Positions 18,415 to 25,014 of a stretch of 64,000 bases of DNA are shown piece after piece. Location: the NCBI GenBank assembly GCA_049718765.1, contig JBNARI010000003.1:43036-107035 (forward strand). The letters are read 5' to 3'. Each line of letters opens with the position of its first letter. Position 1 is the stretch's first letter. The notes under the pieces are model-generated. The model had not been told where the DNA came from. It saw only the letters and a program-made list of their open reading frames with translations, and did not search any database. Source of the stretch: JBNARI01 sp049718765 (GTDB taxonomy: Bacteria > Bacillota > Sulfobacillia > DUMF01). A program made the translations under genes and the position numbers.

Positions 18415-18984
18415 ATGGTGAAGAAGTATAGATTCGCCCTAACGATGTTCCTTGTTACGCTCGCAGTTGCTGTTCTGGTCCCGGGAAGCCGTGCCGCCAT
18501 TGTCCACAACGTTGTAGCCAACGTAACGGAAATGCTGTCCATAATCCCGCCAATCTTCCTGTTGCTTGGCCTCATGGACGTGTGGGTCCCGAGGGGAACG
18601 TTTGTGAGGTACATGGGCCCTGGCTCTCGTGTGATTGGACCCTTCTTGGCGATCCTGGTAGGAGCGTTCGCCGCTGGACCCTTGTATGGAGCGTTTCCCG
18701 TGGCGTCAATGATGCTGAGAAAGGGAGCGTCTTTCAGGAACGTGATGATCCTCCTGGGGTCTTGGTCCACTCTGAAGATACCTCAGATCCTGTTCGAAAC
18801 CGCATCTTTGGGCCCAAGGTTCTCACTGGCACGAATGGCAGCAAACATCCCCGTAATCCTTATCATAGCCACAGCAGTGGACTGGACGCTCTCTCGCGAG
18901 GAAAAGGAGGAAATCATCAAGCGACAGTCTGCTATGGAGGGCCGCGCCGCACCAAAGCAAGCCGGCGCGGCGCAGTCGAAATAG
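18415..18984 (+). CDS. Half-size permease, second subunit (DUF318/UPF0718-like)
   Basis: 189 residues, ATG 18415 with GAGGTGGG upstream and 17 nt after its partner. Four or five helices; the conserved core GAFAAGPLYGAFPVASMMLR mirrors the core of the first half, as expected for inverted halves of one transporter. Ends with a charged cytoplasmic tail (WTLSREEKEEIIKRQ). Third gene of the padR operon. Confidence 0.78.
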   Translation: MVKKYRFALTMFLVTLAVAVLVPGSRAAIVHNVVANVTEMLSIIPPIFLLLGLMDVWVPRGTFVRYMGPGSRVIGPFLAILVGAFAAGPLYGAFPVASMMLRKGASFRNVMILLGSWSTLKIPQILFETASLGPRFSLARMAANIPVILIIATAVDWTLSREEKEEIIKRQSAMEGRAAPKQAGAAQSK

Positions 18985-18993
18985 TCTGCCGTG

Positions 18994-19521
18994 CTAGCGG
19001 TCCCCCGCAGCTCCACCTTGTGCAGGGTTGTCTCGAATGATCTCGGCGAGCCACGCGGCAGCGTTGCCCACCACGGAGGGGCACTTGTCCTCGTGGCCAC
19101 CGGCTTTTTCAAATTCGGCGAACTCCTGCGGGTCAAGGAGGAAGAAAGACCTGCCAAAGATCTTTTTCTGGATCTCGGAGCACACTACGCTCCCGTATTC
19201 CTTTTCGAACTTCCTCCGCAACTGGCGACCAAGCTTAGCGGCCACCCTTGCATCCTCGATCCTCTCGAAGTTATCGCGCTTCCTGCCATAAAGGTAACCC
19301 AGGGCCAGAAGGGCACCGGTGTAAGCACCGCATGGCCCATCCCCCATGAGACAGCCGCCGCCCGAAAGGGCACTGCCTGCAGCAAACACGTGGTCGCTAA
19401 CTCCAAACAGGTCCTGAGCTACCGCTAGCACACATTGGGCACAGCCCTTGTTCTCTCGCTCGTACTTGAAACCAAGCTCGTACGCTTTGTCGAGAAGCTC
19501 ATCGCCAAACTTCTGACCCAA
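18994..19521 (-). CDS. C_GCAxxG_C_C family redox protein
   Basis: 175 residues with the family's cysteine pattern: ENKGCAQCVLAVAQDLFG (about 24-41), then GGGCLMGDGPCGAYTGALLALG (Cys about 57 and 64) and further Cys in SVVCSEIQ and EDKCPSV. The family motif GCAxxG is seen as GPCGAYTGA, slightly altered. Function is unproven; members are suspected redox or metal proteins and often lie near transporters. Convergent with the permease operon, 9 nt apart. Confidence 0.85.
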   Translation of the reverse strand: MGQKFGDELLDKAYELGFKYERENKGCAQCVLAVAQDLFGVSDHVFAAGSALSGGGCLMGDGPCGAYTGALLALGYLYGRKRDNFERIEDARVAAKLGRQLRRKFEKEYGSVVCSEIQKKIFGRSFFLLDPQEFAEFEKAGGHEDKCPSVVGNAAAWLAEIIRDNPAQGGAAGDR

Positions 19522-19599
19522 CTTCGATCATCCCCCTCAAGTGTGCTTCCCATTATGAATTCGCCGCTACCCAACATCTTCCTCTACATCATCGGCACA

Positions 19600-20050
19600 A
19601 AGAATGTGCTCGGCAGACAGAAAGTCCACAAACGGTAGCGGCAACAGCGCTCTCACAAGGGCGCACCGTGCGTCAGCACTGCAGAGAAACACCCGGGCCT
19701 ACTCTTTTGTGGAAGGCATCGCCCAGACCCAAACATCCTGGTGGAGCATGGCTCTCAATGCCAAGGCTCCAGTGTGCTCCAAGTGCGTGTGGGAAAGAAC
19801 CCCTGAGAACGACGAGGCTAAGTGGAGCTTCAGTACCTTCCTCGTTGATCGCGACAGCACAGTCAGTCAGTCTCTGTTTACCCAAAGCAGGCGCCCGCTT
19901 CACGCCGCCAGCAAGACTCTTCACTCTGGAAACCTTGCTCGCTAAACTCCATGGCCAACTTCAAGACCCCCATATGAGTCACCAATGCCTTTGCCAACAC
20001 CCTTGGACAGTGTCGGGTCATTGTGCATCCCATGCAGGCAAGAGCATCAC
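19600..20050 (-). pseudogene. Possible metallo-beta-lactamase-fold remnant
   Basis: One minus-strand frame (about 19830-19730) reads VLSHTHLEHTGALALRAM, close to the HxHxDH zinc motif of MBL-fold hydrolases but with Glu for Asp, then stops. Flanking frames are not continuous. Only a short motif supports this. Confidence 0.35.
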
Positions 20051-20056
20051 AATTGG

Positions 20057-20085
20057 TTGACAGCATCCCGCGTTTTTGCTATTCT
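20057..20085 (+). promoter_or_regulatory. Promoter of tRNA-Leu
   Basis: TTGACA (20057-20062), 17-nt spacer, TATTCT (20080-20085), ending 13 nt before the mature tRNA. Confidence 0.85.
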
Positions 20086-20098
20086 GAAGGCGCACTGA

Positions 20099-20186
20099 GC
20101 CGAGGTGGCGGAACTGGCAGACGCGCGCGACTCAAAATCGCGTGGGGTAGCCCCCCGTGAGGGTTCGACTCCCTCCCTCGGCACCA
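20099..20186 (+). tRNA. tRNA-Leu(CAA)
   Basis: Class II tRNA with acceptor GCCGAGG/CCTCGGC, anticodon stem CGCGA/TCGCG around CTCAAAA (anticodon CAA), a variable arm and encoded CCA. It is the last clear host gene before the prophage and therefore a candidate attachment site, although no matching repeat was found on the right. Confidence 0.95.
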
Positions 20187-20217
20187 ACTCTAGCAGGAAA
20201 AATGCTAACGTTAAGAA

Positions 20218-20247
20218 GGGCCCGCAAATAAGCGGGCCATTGTTTTG
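20218..20247 (+). terminator. Terminator after tRNA-Leu
   Basis: Stem GGCCCGC/GCGGGCC with loop AAATAA, followed by ATTGTTTT; 32 nt past the tRNA end. Confidence 0.8.
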
Positions 20248-20281
20248 CAAACAAATTGCAAACATAGCTTCCAAGCTTTAA

Positions 20282-20374
20282 TCACGACTTCCCGAGAGCC
20301 GCCTTGCCCAACGAGTATATTCCTCCAGCGATCGCGCCAAGCGTAAAGCCTTTTAGCGGTTTAGATACTACCAT
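20282..20374 (-). pseudogene. Orphan C-terminal fragment like the holin tail
   Basis: A 30-residue frame ending GIYSLGKAALGKS resembles the end of the holin-like protein at 21221 (GIYGLGKAALGKS), but the DNA has diverged, so it is not a recent copy. It overlaps the stop of the gene at 20368. Probably the remnant of a second holin-like gene at the prophage left edge. Confidence 0.5.
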
Positions 20375-20616
20375 CCGCGAGCGGCAATTGCTTCCTCCCG
20401 CGTGCGAAACACGCTAACATCATCCTCAGGCCCTTTGAATAGTCTTGTCTGCCCGAGCCACCACTTGAAGTACGCGAACTCGTGCAGATCGCACCAATTC
20501 GGGGTTCCACACCGTGGGCACCTGGGGCGCGTAGACAATTGGGCAATGTCACCCTTACCGTTCAGTAACCAGTAGCCAGGCTTTACGTTTTTCAGTGGCA
20601 TTCCGCTTTCTGCCAT
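20368..20616 (-). CDS. Small zinc-ribbon-like phage protein
   Basis: 82 residues from ATG 20616 behind GGAGGG. Contains CPRCGTPNWCDLHE (about 40-53), a likely zinc site of three Cys and one His, followed by aromatic FAYFKWWLGQTRLF. No family recognised. Leftmost intact prophage gene. Confidence 0.6.
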   Translation of the reverse strand: MAESGMPLKNVKPGYWLLNGKGDIAQLSTRPRCPRCGTPNWCDLHEFAYFKWWLGQTRLFKGPEDDVSVFRTREEAIAARGW

Positions 20617-20762
20617 ATCCTGTGACCCTCCGGTAGGCGTCAAGTTGACTTGTCATCACCTCCCCAATTCTCCCCACTACCACGAAAACCCTCTCACTGG
20701 CAGGAATTTTCGCGAAAACGAGGAATTAGTTATCCGTAACACTAAATGATTGGGGTGATGCT

Positions 20763-21161
20763 ATGCGTAAGCTGTGGACTATCGTCATTGCAGCTGTTGT
20801 ACTTGCGCTGGCTTTTTGCTCAGTGACGTACGCAGCCGTATACGTGCGCGGTTACTTCCGTTCCAACGGTACTTACGTCCGACCCCATTACCGAAGCAAC
20901 CCTGACGGCTATTTCTGGAACAATTGGAGCGCTTATGGAAATATCAACCCTTACACTGGCGCAGTTGGAACCAAGTGGCCATCGTATAGTTCCTATCGTT
21001 CATCATACGCCTATACACCTCGTTACACCCTCCCCAGCTACACACCTAGTTACATTCCCAGCTATACCTACAGATACACCCAAAGTTTTGGGGAATATTA
21101 TCTGCCTACTTTCCGTTACACTGGCACCGGTGCCTACTCGCTCTACAGGCTTGGCCGTTAG
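20763..21161 (+). CDS. Secreted Tyr-rich protein, probable moron
   Basis: 132 residues, on the strand opposite to the late operon. A clear signal peptide (MRKLWTIVIAAVVLALAFC, cleavage after about residue 24) is followed by YVRGYFRSNGTYVRPHYRSN and NPYTGAVGTK, a short domain known from other secreted bacterial proteins, then a Tyr/Ser/Pro-rich low-complexity tail. ATG 20763 has GGGGTG upstream. Its independent orientation next to the lysis genes suggests a gene expressed in the lysogen. Confidence 0.75.
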   Translation: MRKLWTIVIAAVVLALAFCSVTYAAVYVRGYFRSNGTYVRPHYRSNPDGYFWNNWSAYGNINPYTGAVGTKWPSYSSYRSSYAYTPRYTLPSYTPSYIPSYTYRYTQSFGEYYLPTFRYTGTGAYSLYRLGR

Positions 21162-21176
21162 TCTAGTAATTCTTCC

Positions 21177-21206
21177 GCATGGCGGGATCAAAAGCTCCCG
21201 CCATGC
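21177..21206. terminator. Inverted repeat between convergent genes, possible bidirectional terminator
   Basis: GCATGGCGGGA (21177-21187) and TCCCGCCATGC (21196-21206) form an 11-bp stem with an 8-nt loop between the secreted-protein gene and the holin-like gene. T tracts are weak on both sides. Confidence 0.6.
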
Positions 21207-21220
21207 TGCTACACAACTCA

Positions 21221-21493
21221 TTATGACTTGCCCAAAGCTGCCTTGCCGAGGCCGTAAATGCCGGACGCAACCGCTCCCAACGTCAACCCGCGCAGCAATG
21301 CTTCACGCCACGGGATCTCCGGCGTGAATACCCGAGCAAACACCACGTTAAGCGCAGCGGAAAGGACCAGCACTGCCAACGGAGTCACAACTTGCTTTAC
21401 CGCTTCCTCGCTCACCCACTTCCTTGATACGGCCTTAACCATTTCCACAACGACCATCACAATGCCTATAAGGACAACGTCCTCCACTGCCAT
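21221..21493 (-). CDS. Holin-like membrane protein
   Basis: 90 residues with two to three hydrophobic stretches (about 5-19, 37-56, 69-85) and a short basic end (GLGKAALGKS). Size, topology and position just after the endolysin gene indicate a holin that permeabilises the membrane for lysis. Last gene of the late operon. Confidence 0.75.
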   Translation of the reverse strand: MAVEDVVLIGIVMVVVEMVKAVSRKWVSEEAVKQVVTPLAVLVLSAALNVVFARVFTPEIPWREALLRGLTLGAVASGIYGLGKAALGKS

Positions 21494-21506
21494 TTCAGCT
21501 TCCCCC

Positions 21507-22106
21507 TTACGCTAACGTCACGATTGCCTTACAATGCTTAAGCACCTTCTCCGACCACAATGGATCCGAAGCGTACCTCTTCCCAACACCGACAACAGTG
21601 GGACTATGGAAGTATTTACCACCCGGGTTGAGGTACTCCCGGCTAATGAGCCTGCAGAAATCTTCGATGCTCTCTTTGAACGAACCGTACGTCCTTGCGG
21701 ATCCGTATGGGTCCGTATCGTACGCGCAGATGCCGAAGAGGTTTTTCTTCGACTGGGCGATGGTAGATCGCCCGAAGTTGGACTCATGGCATGCCACTGC
21801 CGCGGCGAATACAGCATTGACGCGCCATTTTAGCTCCGCCTCAATGAAGTCTTTACCCAGCCCTGCAATGGGTGACTGGCCGAAGTACCTGTCTAAGGTC
21901 TGCGCGTTAGCTCCACTGGGCAGCCTCAAATCTGTTTCAGGGCCTATATCTCGTGGTTTCTCCGCAACACTCACTACGTCAGGCTGCCAGGAAACTCCAA
22001 ACCCCAGAGCCTCGGCAAGGTCTCTCACCCTGCAGTAGGCCCTCTCCTCAATCAAATGTCCCTGGAGCTCTTTGCCGCCAGGGACTAGGATTTTGATGCA
22101 GCCCAT
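21507..22106 (-). CDS. Endolysin: stalk domain plus glucosaminidase
   Basis: 199 residues. The N-terminal 50 residues (ILVPGGKELQGHLIEERAYC, RVRDLAEALGFGVSWQPDVV) match the copper-amine-oxidase-N-like stalk domain common in Clostridia cell-surface proteins. Residues about 80-199 are a LytG/FlgJ-like endo-beta-N-acetylglucosaminidase: AAAVACHESNFGRSTIAQ with the catalytic Glu (about 108) and KNLFGICAYDTDPYGSAR. Cleaves peptidoglycan glycan strands at lysis. GAGGTGA precedes ATG 22106. Confidence 0.85.
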   Translation of the reverse strand: MGCIKILVPGGKELQGHLIEERAYCRVRDLAEALGFGVSWQPDVVSVAEKPRDIGPETDLRLPSGANAQTLDRYFGQSPIAGLGKDFIEAELKWRVNAVFAAAVACHESNFGRSTIAQSKKNLFGICAYDTDPYGSARTYGSFKESIEDFCRLISREYLNPGGKYFHSPTVVGVGKRYASDPLWSEKVLKHCKAIVTLA

Positions 22107-22116
22107 CTAGGTCACC

Positions 22117-22827
22117 TCACTGGATAATAACTGTTCGAGGATACCCATCCTTCGGTTGCCAATCCACCTCGCAGCCTAGATACTCTGCGACAAAACGGAT
22201 TGGCACAAGCGTCCGGTCCTTTAGGATGATCGGTGGCACGTCCAATGCGACTTTCCTGCCGCAGACGAAAGCTTCCCTTTCGCCAACAAGCAGTTCGATT
22301 CTCGGCCGCCACTCTTGCCCCCAAAGGCGTGCGTACCACCGGAGGCGGCGAATTTGGGTGGGGACGTCGTGGGCATTGTTGAGTGTTAGTTGAACGTCGT
22401 TGGCAAAAGCTTCTTGAGAGTACCTTCGAGGGTACCCCCAGTCATCTTTGTAGGTGAAATCAAGTGTCTGCCCAGTAAGTTTTGCCCACTCCTGCCAGCG
22501 TGGGTTTTGCGTAGAGTCCTCACCGACGTACTTGAAGTGAAGGTGGTGTCCGAACTCATGGAAGAAAGCAGCAAGCGCTGCCTGTGCTCCTGTTTCACCT
22601 GCAACCCCCCAGTGCAGGTCTGGAATTACGATCCTAGCTTCGTCAGGTACGTAGTGTGGACGGTCAGAATTTCCACCCTGACCGGCATCGGGGTTCAGTC
22701 CGAGATAGATACGTAAGCCAGCTAGCGCCTGATCAATGTTAATGCGAAGAGTCTGCATTGGCGTGATGACATATTTTTCGAACGCCTGCCTATCACGCTC
22801 CTCCCGGGTGAATAGCTTGTATGCCAT
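22117..22827 (-). CDS. Zincin-like metallopeptidase with C-terminal stalk domain
   Basis: 236 residues from ATG 22827 (AGGAGGTGACGG upstream). The segment AALAAFFHEFGHHLHFKYVG carries the HExxH zinc-peptidase motif (HEFGH). Residues about 185-236 (VALDVPPIILKDRTLVPIRF, VAEYLGCEVDW) are a stalk domain like that at the front of the adjacent endolysin. Possibly a virion- or lysis-associated protease acting at the cell wall; the role is inferred. Lies between the XhlA-like and endolysin genes. Confidence 0.75.
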   Translation of the reverse strand: MAYKLFTREERDRQAFEKYVITPMQTLRINIDQALAGLRIYLGLNPDAGQGGNSDRPHYVPDEARIVIPDLHWGVAGETGAQAALAAFFHEFGHHLHFKYVGEDSTQNPRWQEWAKLTGQTLDFTYKDDWGYPRRYSQEAFANDVQLTLNNAHDVPTQIRRLRWYARLWGQEWRPRIELLVGEREAFVCGRKVALDVPPIILKDRTLVPIRFVAEYLGCEVDWQPKDGYPRTVIIQ

Positions 22828-22831
22828 ACCG

Positions 22832-23065
22832 TCACCTCCTCGTGAGTAGGTACACCGCAAGTCCGACGCTGAGGCTCGACAGTGTGGTGATCATAGTCGA
22901 AACCGCCCACGTAGGGCGGCCGGATAGTTCACTTGAGAGCATGTCAAGTTTCGCGAAGATCTTTTCTAGGCTTGAGTTCTGCTTGCGCTCGTGCTCGTCG
23001 CGCCAGTCTTCCAGATTCGTGATTCGCTCATCGTGCCGTGCAAGCACCGCTTCGATCTGTTCCAC
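22832..23065 (-). CDS. Hemolysin XhlA-like protein
   Basis: 77 residues from GTG 23065 behind AGGAGG. A charged coiled coil (QIEAVLARHDERITNLED, then EHERKQNSSLEKIF) leads to one C-terminal membrane helix (STMITTLSSLSVGLAVYLL) with a basic end. This is the XhlA layout of PBSX-like lysis cassettes, where XhlA assists the holin. Confidence 0.8.
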   Translation of the reverse strand: MEQIEAVLARHDERITNLEDWRDEHERKQNSSLEKIFAKLDMLSSELSGRPTWAVSTMITTLSSLSVGLAVYLLTRR

Positions 23066-23085
23066 TCCACACCGCCTCCTCACGC

Positions 23086-23118
23086 AAAAACTAAAGCAGC
23101 GCCGCGAGGAGCGCTGCT
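23086..23118 (-). terminator. Terminator between tail and lysis genes
   Basis: Minus-strand stem AGCAGCGC/GCGCTGCT with an 8-nt loop, then TTAGTTTTT. It lies inside the late operon, so it may partially uncouple lysis from tail genes. Confidence 0.75.
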
Positions 23119-23131
23119 CAAAAGTAACAAT

Positions 23132-23461
23132 CTACAGCACGCCATACAGATAAGATATTTGAGCTGCTCTACTTGAGCTTTCTGCTTTGACCTTCACCTC
23201 AAGGCTGTCGAACTCAGCCCCACCTCCAATAATTGGTGGGTAGCTGTAGTAGTCGTTGTAAGAGTGACTTAGCGTGGCAACCAAACTGCCGTTCACATAA
23301 ACCTGTGCACTGCCGTGGTTGACTGCGAGATGATACAACACACCAGGTTGCGGTACGGATACTAAGGTAACAAACTGACTCGTGTCTGTGGTGGATGCGG
23401 TTCCACCTTGTAACGTGCGAGGCACTTTGATTCTAGGCAAAGTCGGAAGTTGTGAAATCAT
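23132..23461 (-). CDS. Phage tail-tip protein, paralogue 1
   Basis: 109 residues rich in Ser/Thr/Val, starting MISQLPTLPRIKVPRTLQGG. It shares the MISQ start and overall layout with its upstream neighbour and looks like a small all-beta protein. Position between the tail-fibre-like genes and the lysis module suggests a receptor-binding accessory. No family recognised. Confidence 0.65.
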   Translation of the reverse strand: MISQLPTLPRIKVPRTLQGGTASTTDTSQFVTLVSVPQPGVLYHLAVNHGSAQVYVNGSLVATLSHSYNDYYSYPPIIGGGAEFDSLEVKVKAESSSRAAQISYLYGVL

Positions 23462-23470
23462 GCACTCACC

Positions 23471-23833
23471 TCACAAGATGCTGTATGAGATTGTGTAATT
23501 CACAGATATTGAATCACCACTACCTTTATAAACACTTACTTGGCACGAGTTTTGGAATGGTATGTTCAAAGGCAGGTGATAACAATCTCCGCCAGCATCT
23601 ACAGTGTCCTTGGGGCCATACCATGGGACGGTCCCTAGATCGCAAGTGATGCCGTCAATCATTATCACAATCTTCCCCAAAGAACCATAGGACGCTGGGT
23701 GTACAACTTGCACAAAATGCAGAATGCCCCTAGTGTTGGTTAAATTTAGCGGGACAAAGTAGGATGTTACATTGCTTGCTGATCCATTAACTACTACAAT
23801 CTTGCCGCGTACATCTGGGTACTGGGAAATCAC
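23471..23833 (-). CDS. Phage tail-tip protein, paralogue 2
   Basis: 120 residues starting MISQYPDVRGKIVVVNGSAS, beta-rich, ending KGSGDSISVNYTISYSI. Resembles the 23132 gene in its start, size and composition, so the pair probably arose by duplication. Overlaps the upstream gene by 4 nt. Confidence 0.65.
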   Translation of the reverse strand: MISQYPDVRGKIVVVNGSASNVTSYFVPLNLTNTRGILHFVQVVHPASYGSLGKIVIMIDGITCDLGTVPWYGPKDTVDAGGDCYHLPLNIPFQNSCQVSVYKGSGDSISVNYTISYSIL

Positions 23834-24159
23834 CCGATCACCACCCCAGAGATTGTTACCGTTATCGCGCCTGCTGTTCCTTGCACCGCACTCAAGAAAT
23901 CTCCCGCTATCATCACCTGACTCAAGTCAATTGTTACAATCCCGTTCGCAGACACGCTCAAATTCTTGCACAAACGGTTAGCGTCACCCGCTGTCCCACC
24001 GCTGGGCACGAGTGACAATGAAACTGTTGCGGCTGAAGTAGTCACGTTCGCAAGTACGATCTGCTTCAAGATCACCGTCTTGCCAGCAGGGACGGTGTAT
24101 ATCGTCGCTTCACTCGTTCCGGGCTGGCCCTGATATAATCTTGCCGGTAAATAAGCCAC
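23830..24159 (-). CDS. Phage tail protein, beta-rich
   Basis: 109 residues from GTG 24159, overlapping the previous stop (TAGTG). Starts MAYLPARLYQGQPGTSEATI, then TVPAGKTVILKQIVLANVTT, a pattern seen in phage structural proteins with an immunoglobulin-like fold. A ribosome site GGAGG lies 8-9 nt upstream. Confidence 0.65.
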   Translation of the reverse strand: MAYLPARLYQGQPGTSEATIYTVPAGKTVILKQIVLANVTTSAATVSLSLVPSGGTAGDANRLCKNLSVSANGIVTIDLSQVMIAGDFLSAVQGTAGAITVTISGVVIG

Positions 24160-24299
24160 TACGCCCCCACCTCCATCCAGAAGAGACACAGCGAGTCCTC
24201 AATGTCCTTCAGCGCTTCTTCATACTGCGTCTGGATGTAGTTCCCCCAGTCCGCCGTGATCAAATCTCCAGTCAGCACCGTCTGCTTTGCGTATGGCAC
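24159..24299 (-). CDS. Small phage tail-associated protein
   Basis: 46 residues from GTG 24299, starting MPYAKQTVLTGDLITADWGN. The opening resembles the short N-terminal segment of tail-fibre proteins that begin MPYTKQTW. It fills the gap between genes and shares its stop with the next start (TAGTG), a sign of tight coupling. Confidence 0.6.
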   Translation of the reverse strand: MPYAKQTVLTGDLITADWGNYIQTQYEEALKDIEDSLCLFWMEVGA

Positions 24300-24314
24300 C
24301 TGCCATCACCCCCG

Positions 24315-24644
24315 TCACGGGTATAGCCCCAGCAAATACTCGATTATGACCGCCTCGCACACGGCTCGCCACTCGGCTTCGTCTTTGGCTTGTGCGCGGG
24401 ACATACGGTGGCGGATAGACCATATCTCAGGCCGGATTGTTGCCCTGAGTTCCTCAAACCGGCGTACAAGTGCAGCATCGTCAGCTGTCGCGTACTGCTT
24501 GAAGAGGTTCTGGCGCCAGCGTTGAAAGTCACGCTCTGCTCTGGCCTCGGGACCAAGGTTCTTTTCGAGGAACCGGATTTGTTCCTCAATGAATGCAATG
24601 TGCCTGTCTGCCCGCTCCCGTCTTTCTTCGATGGGCAGGGTCAT
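24315..24644 (-). CDS. Phage protein of unknown function, coiled coil
   Basis: 109 residues, highly charged and helical: EERRERADRHIAFIEEQIRF, then AERDFQRWRQNLFKQYATAD. Probably a coiled-coil structural or chaperone-like protein of the tail region. No family recognised. Confidence 0.6.
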   Translation of the reverse strand: MTLPIEERRERADRHIAFIEEQIRFLEKNLGPEARAERDFQRWRQNLFKQYATADDAALVRRFEELRATIRPEIWSIRHRMSRAQAKDEAEWRAVCEAVIIEYLLGLYP

Positions 24645-24654
24645 ATGCTCACCC

Positions 24655-25014
24655 CTACATCACCGAAATCTCGAACGAGACCGTGACTGTGCGCAGTTCA
24701 TCCTTGGGTTCGTCTACCAATGCGCGGGCTAGGAGAGTGCCTGAGCCAGCCACGTCGGAGCCGCCCACGAAAAGCCCGATCTCTTTCCAGCCGAAGTTCG
24801 CTTCGGCCTCCGTCACCTGGCACTCTGCTACAACCTGCTCTCCATCTCGGTAGACGCTAGCAGCCTTGCGGAACCTTTCATTCGCCAGCCCCGTGTCGGC
24901 CTGGCTAGGCTCTGTCGTTCCATCACCGATTGCTATATAAACGCCAGAGGCGGCTGCGATCAGGTCCAGCACCCACAGCCGCCCCAGGAGAGTAGCTGTT
25001 CCTTGTGTCGCCAC
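24655..25014 (-). CDS. Phage tail protein (fibre-associated)
   Basis: 119 residues from GTG 25014 inside the previous stop (TAGTG), ribosome site GGAGGTGA. Contains AAASGVYIAIGDGTTEPSQA, then FGWKEIGLFVGGSD and LLARALVD, the layout of phage proteins whose C-terminus resembles the tail-fibre/baseplate DUFs with a G-x-G-T-T/A-x-P motif. The same G-x-G-T motif appears in the intron-containing gene at 30493. Confidence 0.65.
   Translation of the reverse strand: MATQGTATLLGRLWVLDLIAAASGVYIAIGDGTTEPSQADTGLANERFRKAASVYRDGEQVVAECQVTEAEANFGWKEIGLFVGGSDVAGSGTLLARALVDEPKDELRTVTVSFEISVM

Noticed and set aside
20150..20186. att core in the 3' end of tRNA-Leu
   Set aside because: The similarity to the tRNA-Thr 3' end at 62718 is only the shared T-arm sequence common to many tRNAs.
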